From positions 34,232,766 through 34,296,765 of the forward strand of contig NC_081185.1 of assembly GCF_029867415.1 (NCBI RefSeq): a stretch of 64,000 nt of DNA, read 5' to 3'. The DNA comes from Vicia villosa. Its lineage: Eukaryota > Streptophyta > Magnoliopsida > Fabales > Fabaceae. Of this stretch, positions 1 through 9,619 are shown in pieces. The notes beneath the pieces are model-generated. The model ran no database searches. It saw nothing but the letters and a program-made list of their open reading frames with translations, and was not told where the DNA came from. Both the position numbers and the translations under genes were made by a program. Each line of letters starts with the position of its first letter. Position 1 is the first letter of the stretch.

Positions 1-1144
1 CGAAGCCCAAGAGGAGGCTATCCGAGGGTCCTTGCATTGTAAGCCCAAGAGGAGGCTATGGGAGGGACAATCGAGGGTCCTTGCATTGTAAGCCCAAGAG
101 GAGACTATGGGAGGGTCACTCGTTTGTACAAAGCCCAAGGGGAGGCATGGTATAGTTGGTTTGAGCTCTTAGAGCGATTTCACCGGGAAACCATACTCTA
201 TGTCCTAACCTAAACTAGGGAGATTCTTTGCACGAAGCCCAATAGGAGGCTATGGGGAACCTAGTGTTGTACTAAGTTAAACAAGCATATATAACACAAT
301 CACAAGTATGAACAAGTACGAACAAATATGAACAAGTACATGAACAAATATGAACAGTTACAAAGTGTGTGTATATAATGGAGTTTATGAAGGAAATATA
401 CTTGTAAGCATGATCCATTTGTAAACACGGGGGCTCGGGACTTATATTCGGGGAGAGTCCCATTGAGTTTATTCAAAGCTATGTAAACAGGTATTTACAA
501 AAGGGCTTGGGACTTATACCTACATGGAGGCCCATGTTTTATTTTATAAAACATGGTTGATTGTTTTGTTAAAAGATGCGTCGTTTGAAAAACTGTTTGA
601 AAGTTTTTGTTTTGAAAAAGTTTTCTGTACAAAGAAAAACTGTACAAATAAAAGGGAAAGGGACTTATACTCTTTAATATTCGAGAGGCCCACATCGTTT
701 TGAAAATCAATTGATCAATTAAAAAGATTTAATCAATAGTTTCAAAAAGAAATGGTTTATCGTCTTTGAAAAGAATCGCGATCGCTTGTTTTAAAATGAT
801 TTGAATTTGACAAAAGTCAACTTAATTAAGTTTAAATCAAATTTTAATGCTTAATTAAGACCTAAGTGATTTAGGTTTTGATCACAAAAATATTTACAAG
901 TGATTAGGTTTGAAAATTAAATGAAAAACAAATATTTAAAGTATTTAAAAACACTTAAAAATGCATCATTTTAAACCTAATTAAAAACATATTAAATAAA
1001 TCTTTTTTTGTGATTTTTTTTTTTTGATATTGTCAAAATATGTATATTAAATAAGAAGTGTTTAAAAAATGAAGAAAAAATAAGTTGATTTGATTGGTTA
1101 AATTAAATGATGAAGTTGTGAAGAAAATGAAGAAAAATAGTGTC

Positions 1145-1223
1145 AAAAAATAAGGTTTGGTCCTGCCAGGGTTTGAACCCACACCTTAAGGTTCACTACT
1201 CAAAACAACAACCAACTGAGCTG
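1145..1223 (-). other. tRNA-like module (A box, B box, T-run) in the A LTR
   Basis: On the minus strand AGCTCAGTTGG (1222-1212) matches a tRNA A box. GGTTCAAACCC (1179-1169) matches a B box 43 nt further on, which is normal tRNA spacing. A run of six T follows at 1150-1145, as a Pol III terminator would. No clean acceptor or anticodon stem can be drawn, so this is not a functional tRNA gene. It may be a tRNA-derived relic or an internal Pol III promoter. Family B has related modules at a similar depth in its LTR. Confidence 0.5.
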
Positions 1224-2179
1224 CGCGCGCAGCTTGTTTATGATACACGCTCATTTAATTATATTCAAAAACAAGTGTTTGAAATCTCTGAACAAAAAAA
1301 TGGCGCCAAGAACACATCCCTATTTTGATTTTGAATTTCTCTAAAACTGGATTGTTTTGATCAAGTAGATGGTCTATCTTGCTCGATTTTGGACGAGAAA
1401 CATGATGGTGCCCTCATAATTCATTTATATTTGCTCTAAGGTGATCAATTTTGTGATGAACACTAAGAACCCTAATTCCGAATTTGAACATGGAATCGTG
1501 TAGGATTGATGAATTGTGAAATTGATTGAGGGCTATTGATCAGTGATAGTGCAGAAACAAGATAGCAATTCAATTTTTCATTTATGATGCATGTATGTAT
1601 GAGTTTGGAGTTCATGAGGCTTACCTTCAAAAACGGCCAAACTGTGAATCGAATTCTGCAAATGAGAGGTTCCAGATGTTGTTTCTTGATCTGGACAGCT
1701 TCAATGGACCTTATGGAACATGTTTGGATGATTGGAATGAACTGAAAACCTCTGGACCAGCTGGTGATGCTCGATCTGCAGTAGGGCTCAAGTGAGGATC
1801 AAGCTTGGTGATTTTGGAGTTACAGGTCAGGGATGATGATTGGAATAGTTCATATATAGTATATGGATGGTGTTTGGATGGTTAGATTGGACAGAATTGA
1901 GCTTGGATGAAAATTGGCATGATAAGGCTTATGTTATGCATATTTGAGAAGTGAGGTAGTGATTCTAAGTTCTTGGTGTTTTTGGGGTGTATGGATGGTT
2001 CAAACACATCACATTTGATGTTTATGAGATGTTAGAACCCTCACTTTGCTCAGAAATTGCAAGAGATGGAAATTGCAATTCTTCCTCTTTGAAACTCATG
2101 AAACTTGCAAATCAAGAAAGAAGAGAGAAAACCTATGATTGTGAGGTTTTGGTGTGATTTGAAGATTAATTTGAACCTC

Positions 2180-2187
2180 TATTTATA
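2180..2187 (-). promoter_or_regulatory. Predicted TATA box of the Ogre A LTR promoter
   Basis: The minus strand reads CCCTATAAATAGAGG, a strong plant TATA box. About 32 nt downstream is CACACCAAAA followed by a TC-rich stretch. Family B has the same TATA box, spacing and CACACC, so transcription probably starts near 2154. That would make U3 about 1.6 kb, with the rest of the LTR being R and U5. The start site is inferred, not observed. Confidence 0.7.
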
Positions 2188-2816
2188 GGGCAAGGATTCT
2201 GAATGCAAAGCTCTTGCAAGTTGATCAAGAAGTGATGATTTGGCTTAAGAGATAAAATGGAATCTTTCACATTAAATGCAAATGGTTAAAAGTGACTTAA
2301 CCATGGTTATTTTGCCAAGCTTCTTATCTCTTCCATTCTGATCTTCAAATCAGAAAATATCTTCAATCATTGCATCTATGCATCATTACTTGGATCATTT
2401 GGCAAAATGGTTCATAACTTTGGCAAAATGACTTGAAATTTCAAATGAAAAGTTCACTAATGTCAAAATTCAAAATCATAGCTACACTCCATATTTTTTC
2501 ATGCTCTTGGACATTTTGGAAAGCTCATATTACACACTTCAAAACCCAAGTTGAAAGTTTCTTCAAGATCTTTAAGGAAGTGGGTGAAAAAGAGCCATGA
2601 ACTTTGAAGAAAGTGAGATTTTAAGTGCATTTTTCAAAAGATGCCAACTTTGAAGCTCCATATCTCTTAAATGGTTGATCTTATGAAAAAAAATTATATG
2701 TGTCAAAGTTGTTTATTGGATCAAAATCTACAACTTTCATGTTGGAAGTTTTTTTCAGTTTGTAGAAGAAATTTTGAGTTATTCCCTTCCAAAGTTTGGA
2801 AAAACCATTGAAAAAC

Positions 2817-2837
2817 ACTTAGAAAATTTTTCTAAGT
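2817..2837. repeat. U3 inverted repeat, family A
   Basis: ACTTAGAAAA and TTTTCTAAGT form perfect 10-bp arms around one base. The family B LTR has a related palindrome with 13-bp arms at 28638-28665, also upstream of its TATA box. It could bind a dimeric regulator or be a fold; there is no further evidence. Confidence 0.6.
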
Positions 2838-3772
2838 ATAAAAGTCAACCTTTGACTTTTTGATTCTTGATTGATTTTCTTGATTTTTCTTGATCAAATG
2901 ACTTCATATATCATATATTGATGATTCAAAACTTCAAAAGTCATGGTTGACCAAAATTCCCCAAAAGTCAATGGTGATCTTGTACAGTTGACTTTTTCAG
3001 ACGAATCGCGTTTCTGGAGATTTCAAATGAAACAGGCTATCCTCATCAAATGAATGGTATGAATGGATCACATTGAAGCATTAGAGGATATTGAGCCATG
3101 GTTTGAGTTGTGGCACCATGTTCTGATTAAAAAGTCAGTTGTTCAGTGAATTAGGCCAAAAACCCTAATTGTCGACCTGATGAAATTGTTGACTGTGGAT
3201 CTTGAATTGAGATGTAATTTCCATTGTATATTGTCATAGGGATTATTTGAGGATGATTGAAATCTTTGATTGGCTTCCTGGGGATTTTTAGGGTTTCCCA
3301 AATGTGATCCCTGATTTCAGTCCCTGATAATTCCAAAACCCTAATTCTGATGATTTGAAATTTCACTGTTGATCAATCCTTGTATAGGAGATGTTCTGAG
3401 CCAATGGATTAGGTCAAAATGATGCACTTTGGGGTCTTGAGGTCATGTCCCAACTCATTAGGTCAAATCCTGAGCAAAAGTCAGGAGTATGCTATCTTCA
3501 GTCAAAACCCTAATCTGATTGATTCAGTGCCTTTGAGCTTGTTGAAATGAATCTCTGAGGACCGAATGTTGATTGTTGATGAAGATAGTTCTTTTGAGAT
3601 GGAGGGAGAACAAAACCCTAATTGATTGTTACTTGTACTGATGAGTGATTTCTTGATTAAACCCTGCTGAGCCACAAGTAGCAAACACAAGCTATGCAAT
3701 TTGTTAGAGATGCAAATGATGCATATGCTATGATATGAGGTGGTATCTTAGGTCAAAAATTGGGGTATGACA

Positions 3773-3788
3773 AATGCCCCTATTTAAG
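3773..3788 (-). other. Polypurine tract of Ogre A copy 1
   Basis: The minus strand reads CTTAAATAGGGGCATT directly before the LTR start TGTCATACC. This is the expected place for the plus-strand DNA primer. The same AAATAGGGGCAT core sits beside the other Ogre LTR starts at 29579, 48575 and 54302. Confidence 0.75.
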
Positions 3789-4065
3789 TTTCTTCAACCT
3801 GAGACATGAAGATTGAAAATCTTCGTTTTGATAGGGTGGAAGAGACTTAAATATCAGAAGACGCAAATTTTGGACCTAAGATACCAAAATTGCGAATGAT
3901 GCAAGGATATCTTTACCGAGGGATATCAAAAAATGACTCCACTGGGGAGAAGAGATCTGGAAGGATGTCTCAATCCGTTTTAGGAAGAGAATCCATTTTT
4001 TCTGTTCGGGAAAGCAAGTGTATGCTTCACCGGGGAATGATAGCTTTGTAAGAAAAAGCTTACCT

Positions 4066-4390
4066 ATCGACATTATCGACTATCAGCATGGGGATAGACT
4101 TGTTTAATAATGCGAAGGTGAAAGGTATGAAACTATATTACCGACTACCAGCATTGTGATAGACTTGACATGGTAAAAAGAGTTTCAAAGGTTCGGTTAA
4201 TATTATCGACTATCAGCATGGTGATAGACATGTTTAATAATATAACCAGAACAAAAGGGTACCGACTACCAGCCTTGTGATAGTGGTTATGAAGACATGA
4301 TCAATTATCAGCCGAGTGATAAAATGATCCTGGAGACTTTGTTAGGGAAATTACTGGTTATTCAGCCTTGTGAACAGTAATAAGGCCCTG
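4066..4390 (-). repeat. Array of six covarying hairpins, A copy 1 3' UTR
   Basis: Six units are spaced about 40-65 bp apart. Each has an inner stem, an 8-nt loop of type AGCNNNGT, and an outer stem. Inner stems are CTATC/GATAG (4080-4097 and 4210-4227), CTACC/GATAG (4145-4162 and 4266-4283), TTATC/GATAA (4305-4322) and TTC/GAA (near 4371). Outer arms also differ but pair: ATTAT/ATAAT, TTACC/GGTAA, TATTAT/ATAATA, ACC/GGT, GATCA/TGATC and TTACTG/CAGTAA. The C-A pairs are G-U in the transcript. Confidence 0.7.
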
Positions 4391-4753
4391 ATTGTCAAAT
4401 GGTCTTCATGATTGATTTCCTAGAGAGGAAAAATCTTTTGGAAGAGACATAAGCTGCTCAGATGATGAGGCTTTTGCTTATTGTTCTATTTTTCACGACT
4501 CTGTTTGGGGAATCGGAATTTGAGTCTCTGGTAAAGACGGGGTTCTATCCATGAATGAATTGGAAAGAGACAGTCAAACAAGACTTTGTACCCATGAGGA
4601 TTGAACTCAACGGGGATTTTCTCCTTTGTTTTGAGAGGAGAAGCTAAAGCAACCTTCTTCCACGAGGAATGATCTCAGTGGGGAACTGGAGAAAGAAAAT
4701 GTTCTTTCTGCTTATGGGTGACAACCTACTGGAGAGATGACACGCCCATACCT

Positions 4754-4799
4754 GTTTCTTTTTTCTTTTTTCTCTTTTTTTGCTTTTTTCTCTTTTTTT
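4754..4799 (-). other. Internal purine tract in A copy 1 3' UTR
   Basis: The + strand is almost pure T/C here, so the minus-strand transcript is about 46 nt of A/G with very few interruptions. It resembles an extra polypurine tract about 1 kb upstream of the main PPT, or simple low-complexity sequence. The copy at 55283-55328 differs by one base. Confidence 0.45.
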
Positions 4800-5635
4800 G
4801 GGATAGATATATCCTGAACAAGTGATTTTAGGCAGACATTCGAAAAATGCAATGATGCATAAATGATGCAAATATGTATGAATGATGAATGTCATGAATG
4901 TCGCTTGCATGCTAACAATACTGACAGACAAAGAAGTATATACTGGAGAGGGACCGATGCCGCAATACAACCAGATACTTGGCAAATGTTCTTCAACACG
5001 GTGTAGATAACACGGGTGATGAATGGTGCTGCATGCTTTAAACTTCCCTGGGGAAGATAAGCATCTTTTCTTATTGAGATGGAAGAACCTCTTCACTGAA
5101 GATGGAAAATCTTCGTCACTGGGGATAAAAGACCTTCTTCACTAGGGATAGAAGAACTTTTCCTATCATAATCCTTGATTCGTCCTATGGAGATAGCTGT
5201 TGATGTTCCTTCTGTTGTTCACAACTCAAAGGAAAATTTCGCTTTTATTTTGAAAGAGGAAAGTAAATTCATTTAAAACTTTTTTTTTTCTTTTTCTCAA
5301 AAGTGAATAACACAATTAAAGCGTCATTTTGCAAGCTAAAAGAAATTAGAGATTGCAAACAAGTGGGCACAAGGCTCAAATTTATTTAATAGGATGGTAA
5401 TCAGCTAAAGGCGTGATTCCATAGAGTATTTACAAAAGTTGGAAATGGTAATTATGCGGAAAAGGCTACATTGAAAGCAATAACCACTATTCCCCCTAAC
5501 AACTTTGAGTTCCAACTGTGCTTGTTGCTTCAGATTGACGATGATTTGATCGAAGATCCTTTGATGGAAAAGACTCCTCAGGTGACGAAGTATGGACTGA
5601 TGCAGTTACTTTGTCATTATTCCTTAATTTTTGCC

Positions 5636-5781
5636 TAGATTGCCCTTTCAGGTTTTCAATCTACCAGGATGAATTTTTTCTGTTTATTGTCTCTAATTTT
5701 TGCCTGGACCGCCCTTTCAGGTTTTCAGTCCACCGAGACGCTCATTTTTGCCTAAGTCGCCCTTTGCGGGTTTTCGACTTA
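5636..5781 (-). other. Three conserved stem-loops just downstream of pol, A copy 1
   Basis: The stems are TAGATTG/CAATCTA (5636-5663), TGGACCG/CAGTCCA (5705-5732) and TAAGTCG/CGACTTA (5753-5781). They share almost no sequence, but each has the same apical part: on the minus strand AAAA, then CCY-GAAA-GGG or CCC-GCAAA-GGG. Units 2 and 3 are followed by CCGAG and unit 1 by CCAGG, and all are preceded by TTTTTGCC or TTTTGCC. Family B has three such units in the same place with other stems. The single odd pair (C-A on +) is U-G in the RNA. The array ends 23 nt from the pol stop. Confidence 0.75.
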
Positions 5782-5804
5782 CCGAGCTGTTCTTTTGTTC
5801 TTTT

Positions 5805-8800
5805 TTAGACAAAGTATTTCTTGACTGCATCAGCATTCACAGGATGTGGGAGTTCATCACCATCCATGGTTGCAAGAGTCATGGCGCCGCCAGAAAATGT
5901 TCTTTTGACAACATACGGGCCTTCGTAATTAGGAGACCATTTGCCCCTAGAATCTGGTTGAAAAGACAAGATCTTTTTAAGCACGAGGTCGCCTTCTTGA
6001 AATTCACGAGGTCGAACCTTTTTGTTGAAAGCTTGTTTCATCCTTGCTTGGTACAACTGTCCATGGCATAGAGCAGTCATACGTTTTTCTTCGATTAAGT
6101 TCAACTGATCGTATCTGCTTTGACACCATTCAGCCTCTGATAACTTAGTTTCCATGAGGACTCTCATTGATGGTATTTCAACTTCTACGGGGAGCACAGC
6201 TTCCATGCCGTATACTAGAGAAAAGGGAGTTGCCCCTGTTGAAGTACGCACTGAAGTACGGTACCCATGTAAAGCAAATGGCAGCATTTCGTGCCAGTCT
6301 TTGTAAGTGACGACCATTTTCTGGACAATCTTCTTAATGTTCTTGTTGGCAGCTTCAACGGCGCCGTTCATTTTTGGTCTATAAGGAGAAGAGTTATGAT
6401 GCTCAATCTTGAATTCCTCACATAATTCTTTCATCATCTTGTTGTTCAAGTTTGAACCATTATCAGTAATGATCTTGCTGGGAACACCATATCGGCAAAT
6501 GATGTTATTCTTGATAAACCTCACAACCACTTGTCTTGTAACGTTGGCGTAAGATGCTGCTTCGACCCATTTGGTGAAGTAATCAATTGCCACTAAGATG
6601 AAACGATGACCGTTTGAAGCTTTTGGTTCAATCATTCCAATCATGTCGATACCCCACATGGAAAAAGGCCACGGAGATGATAGAACGTTGAGTAGAGTCG
6701 GTGGCACATGGATCTTATCTGCATAGATCTGGCACTTGTGACATCTCTTCACGTGTTTATAACAGTCTGATTCCATTGTCAACCAATAGTATCCTGCTCT
6801 TAAGATCCTTTTGGACATTGCATGCCCATTTGAATGAGTTCCAAAGGACCCTTCATGCACTTCATGCATTAACATGTCTGCTTCGTGTCTGTCCACGCAT
6901 CTGAGCAAAACCATGTCGAAGTTTCTTTTGTATAGCACATCTTCATTCAGGAAGAAACTGCCAGAAAGCCTCCTTAGAGTTTTCTTATCTTTGTTTGATG
7001 CCCCAAGCGGGTACTCTTGAGTTTGAAGGAAGCGCTTGATGTCGTGGAACCACGGTTTATCATCGATGACTGCTTCAGTTGCAAACACATAGGCGGGCCT
7101 TTCAAGGCGTGCAATTCTGACTGTAGGCATATCATTCCAATGATTGACTTTGAACATGGAAGATAGAGTAGCCAAGGCGTCTGCCATTCGATTCTGATCT
7201 CGAGGTATATGATGCAATTCAACTTTGTTGAAAAAAGTCAAAAGACGTCTTGCATAGTCTCTGTAAGGAATCAAGCCAGGGTGGTAAGTTTCCCACTTGT
7301 CTTTGATTTGGTTGATCACGAGGGCTGAATCTCCATATATGTCTAGGATCTTGATCCTTAAGTCAATGGCTTCTTCGAGACCCATGATACAAGCTTCATA
7401 TTCTGCGATGTTGTTGGTGCAATCAAATAGTAATCTGGCGGAGAACGGGATATGAGTACCCTTGGGAGTGATGATGATTGCCCCAATTCCATTGCCAAAA
7501 GCGTTTACTGCTCCATCGAAAATTAGGCCCCATCTTGATCCAGGATCAAGACCTTCTTCAGGTAACGGTTCGTCACAATCTTTCATCTTTAAGTACAAGA
7601 CATCTTCGTCAGGAAAGTCAAACTTGAGAGATTGATATTCATTAATTGGTTGATGCGCCAAATGATCAGCGAGAATGCTTCCTTTAACCGCTTTTTGAGC
7701 ACGGTATTCAATGTCATATTCAGATAACAGCATTTGCCATCGGGCAATCCTTCCTGTTAATGCAGGCTTTTCAAAGACATACTTGATCGGATCCATTTTG
7801 GAGATTAACCAAGTAGTATTGTTGATCATGTACTGGCGGAGACGTTTTGAAGCCCAAGCCAAAGCACAACATGTTTTTTCGAGCATGGAGTAACGAGACT
7901 CACAGTCTGTGAATTTCTTACTCAAGTAATAGATGGCATGCTCCTTCTTACCAGTTTCATCTTGCTGTCCAAGCATACAACCCATGGATTCTTCCAACAC
8001 GGTAAGGTACATGATTAGTGGTCTTCCTTCAACTGGAGGAATCAATATTGGTGGTTCTAACAGGTATTCCTTGATGCTGTCGAACGCTTTCTGGCAATCT
8101 TCAGTCCATACAACCCCTTGATCTTTGCGGAGAAGCTTGAAAATTGGCCCACAAGTAGCAGTCATTTGAGAGATAAACCTGGAGATATAGTTCAATCGTC
8201 CGAGAAATCCTCTTACTTGCTTTTCAGTTTTTGGTGCAGGCATCTCTTGAATAGCTCTGACTTTGTCGGGATCTACTTCAATTCCTCTTTGGCTGACAAT
8301 GAAACCCAAGAGTTTTCCAGATCTAACCCCAAAAGTACATTTGTTAGGATTCAAGCGAAGCTGATATTTCCTTAGTCGTTGAAACAACTTCAAAAGGTAT
8401 TCAATGTGTTCTTCTTCTGTGCTGGACTTGGCTATCATGTCGTCCACATAAACTTCAATTTCTTTATGCATCATGTCATGAAAGAGAGTAGTCATCGCCC
8501 TTTGGTAAGTTGCGCCTGCATTTTTTAATCCAAATGGCATCACTTTGTAGCAAAATGTACCCCATGGGGTGATGAAAGATGTCTTCTCCATGTCTTCAGG
8601 AGCCATCTTGATCTGATTATAACCGGAGAACCCGTCCATGAAGGAAAAGACGTTGAATTTAGCGGTGTTATCAACCAACATGTCAATATGTGGTAATGGA
8701 AAGTCATCTTTTGGACTGGCTTTGTTCAAGTCACGGTAGTCAACACACATTCTGACTTTACCATCTTTCTTCGGAAGTGGCACTATGTTGGCCAACCATT

Positions 8801-9270
8801 GAGGATATTCTGAGGTGACTAGAAAACCTGCATCGAGCTGTTTTTGAACTTCCACTTTGATCTTATTAGCCATATCAGGGTGAGTCCTTCGCAATTTCTG
8901 CTTAACCGGCGAACATTCTGGCTTCAATGGCAAGTAATGCTGAACAATATTGGTATCCAACCCAGGCATGTCTTGGTAGGACCAGGCAAACACGTCAACA
9001 TATTCTTTGAGAAGGTCTGTCAACTTACTCTTGATATCAGCATCAAGCAGCGATCCAATGGTCACTTCTTTTTTGTCTTCTTCAGAACCCAAGTTGATCT
9101 TTTCTAAAGGCTCTTTGTGAGGCAGAATGGCTCTTTCCTCGTGCTTAAGTAATCGAGAGATCTCGTCCGGGATCTCCTCTTCTTCCTCTTCTTCGGCTTC
9201 GAACACAGGAAACTCAAAGTTGGGAGAGGGCATAGGGTTATTGCATTCAATGGGTTTATCAATAGTAAAT
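5805..9270 (-). CDS. Ogre A copy 1 pol: RT, RNase H, second RNase H, integrase
   Basis: The polyprotein copies element RNA into DNA and inserts it in the nucleus. Counting residues from the first Met of the open frame (9371), RT spans about 195-375 with Asp246 in FMDGFSG and YVDD at 308-311. A connecting RNase H follows at about 450-515 and lacks the usual first Asp. A second, archaeal-type RNase H spans 615-735 with Asp619, Glu657, Asp681 and Asp731. The integrase has a zinc finger (His839, His846, Cys877, Cys880) and catalytic Asp909, Asp970 and Glu1006, with 35 residues between the last two. A GPY motif follows at about 1151, with no chromodomain. The frame is open to 9371, but a 3' splice site (TGCAG) at 9271 suits exon 2 starting at 9270, in phase with gag-pro. 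No defect was seen. Confidence 0.93.
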
Positions 9271-9619
9271 CTGCACATGTGATTTATATTTATTTCAGAA
9301 AATTTATGAATGCAAGAGTGTATGCAGATTTTTTTGAGAAAGTTTTTTTTTTGGTTTTTTAGGATTACCATTTCCAGAAAAAAAGCAAAAATAAAACATA
9401 TAATGTAGGAAATTCAAAATGACACTTTATTTATGATTCATTTTTGAAACAAAGCCCTAAACACAAACTCGTTTGTCTTGGGCAGGACAAAGAGGGAAAC
9501 TTTTAAAACAGAGCCCTATACACAAAGTTATTTGGGCAGAACATTTAAAAGCAAAGCCCTATAAAACATCTCTCTGCTTTGGGCAAGGCAGGAGGTCAAA
9601 ATAACAGCGAGGTGATTAC
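9271..9619 (-). other. Predicted intron between gag-pro and pol, A copy 1
   Basis: The 5' site AA|GTAATC includes the gag-pro stop codon TAA, so only unspliced RNA terminates there. The 3' site is ACATGTGCAG at 9271. Removing the 349 bp keeps phase between gag-pro and pol. Family B has the same arrangement. Ogre elements are known to splice an intron here inefficiently. The intron also holds three modules bounded by GCCC and GGGC (9454-9483, 9513-9537, 9556-9584). Confidence 0.8.

Larger units (their letters stand above)
1..3772 (-). repeat. 3' LTR of Ogre A copy 1 (cut by window start)
   Basis: The element end is at 3772, where the minus strand begins TGTCATACCCCAATTTTTGA, a typical Ogre LTR start. 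Bases 1-1163 match 17352-18502, and 1275-3772 match 51804-54301. The other LTR extends 1021 bp further (16331-17351), so the full LTR is about 4.8 kb and roughly 1 kb lies left of the window. It holds a TATA box, a U3 palindrome at 2817-2837, a tRNA-like module at 1145-1223 and short repeats at 1-270 containing AAGCCCAAGAGGAGGCT. Small ORFs in it are not credible genes. Confidence 0.93.
3773..5804 (-). other. 3' UTR of Ogre A copy 1
   Basis: This is 2 kb of non-coding sequence between the pol stop and the PPT. It is not blank. It contains a run of imperfect hairpin repeats (4066-4390), further inverted repeats to about 4720, a 46-nt purine tract (4754-4799 on the minus strand), short repeats with CACTGGGGATA (about 5090-5160), and three conserved stem-loops at 5636-5781. 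Ogre 3' UTRs are known to be variable and rich in tandem repeats. The 150-codon minus ORF at 4644-5096 is low-complexity and is not accepted. Confidence 0.85.

Noticed and set aside
4644..5096. 150-codon minus ORF in the A 3' UTR
   Set aside because: Its Lys/Glu-rich centre comes from the purine tract. It has no domain and lies in repeat-rich untranslated sequence.
5805..6100. Chromodomain at the integrase C-terminus
   Set aside because: Only the GPY-type motif and a short tail are visible, as expected for Tat-lineage elements.
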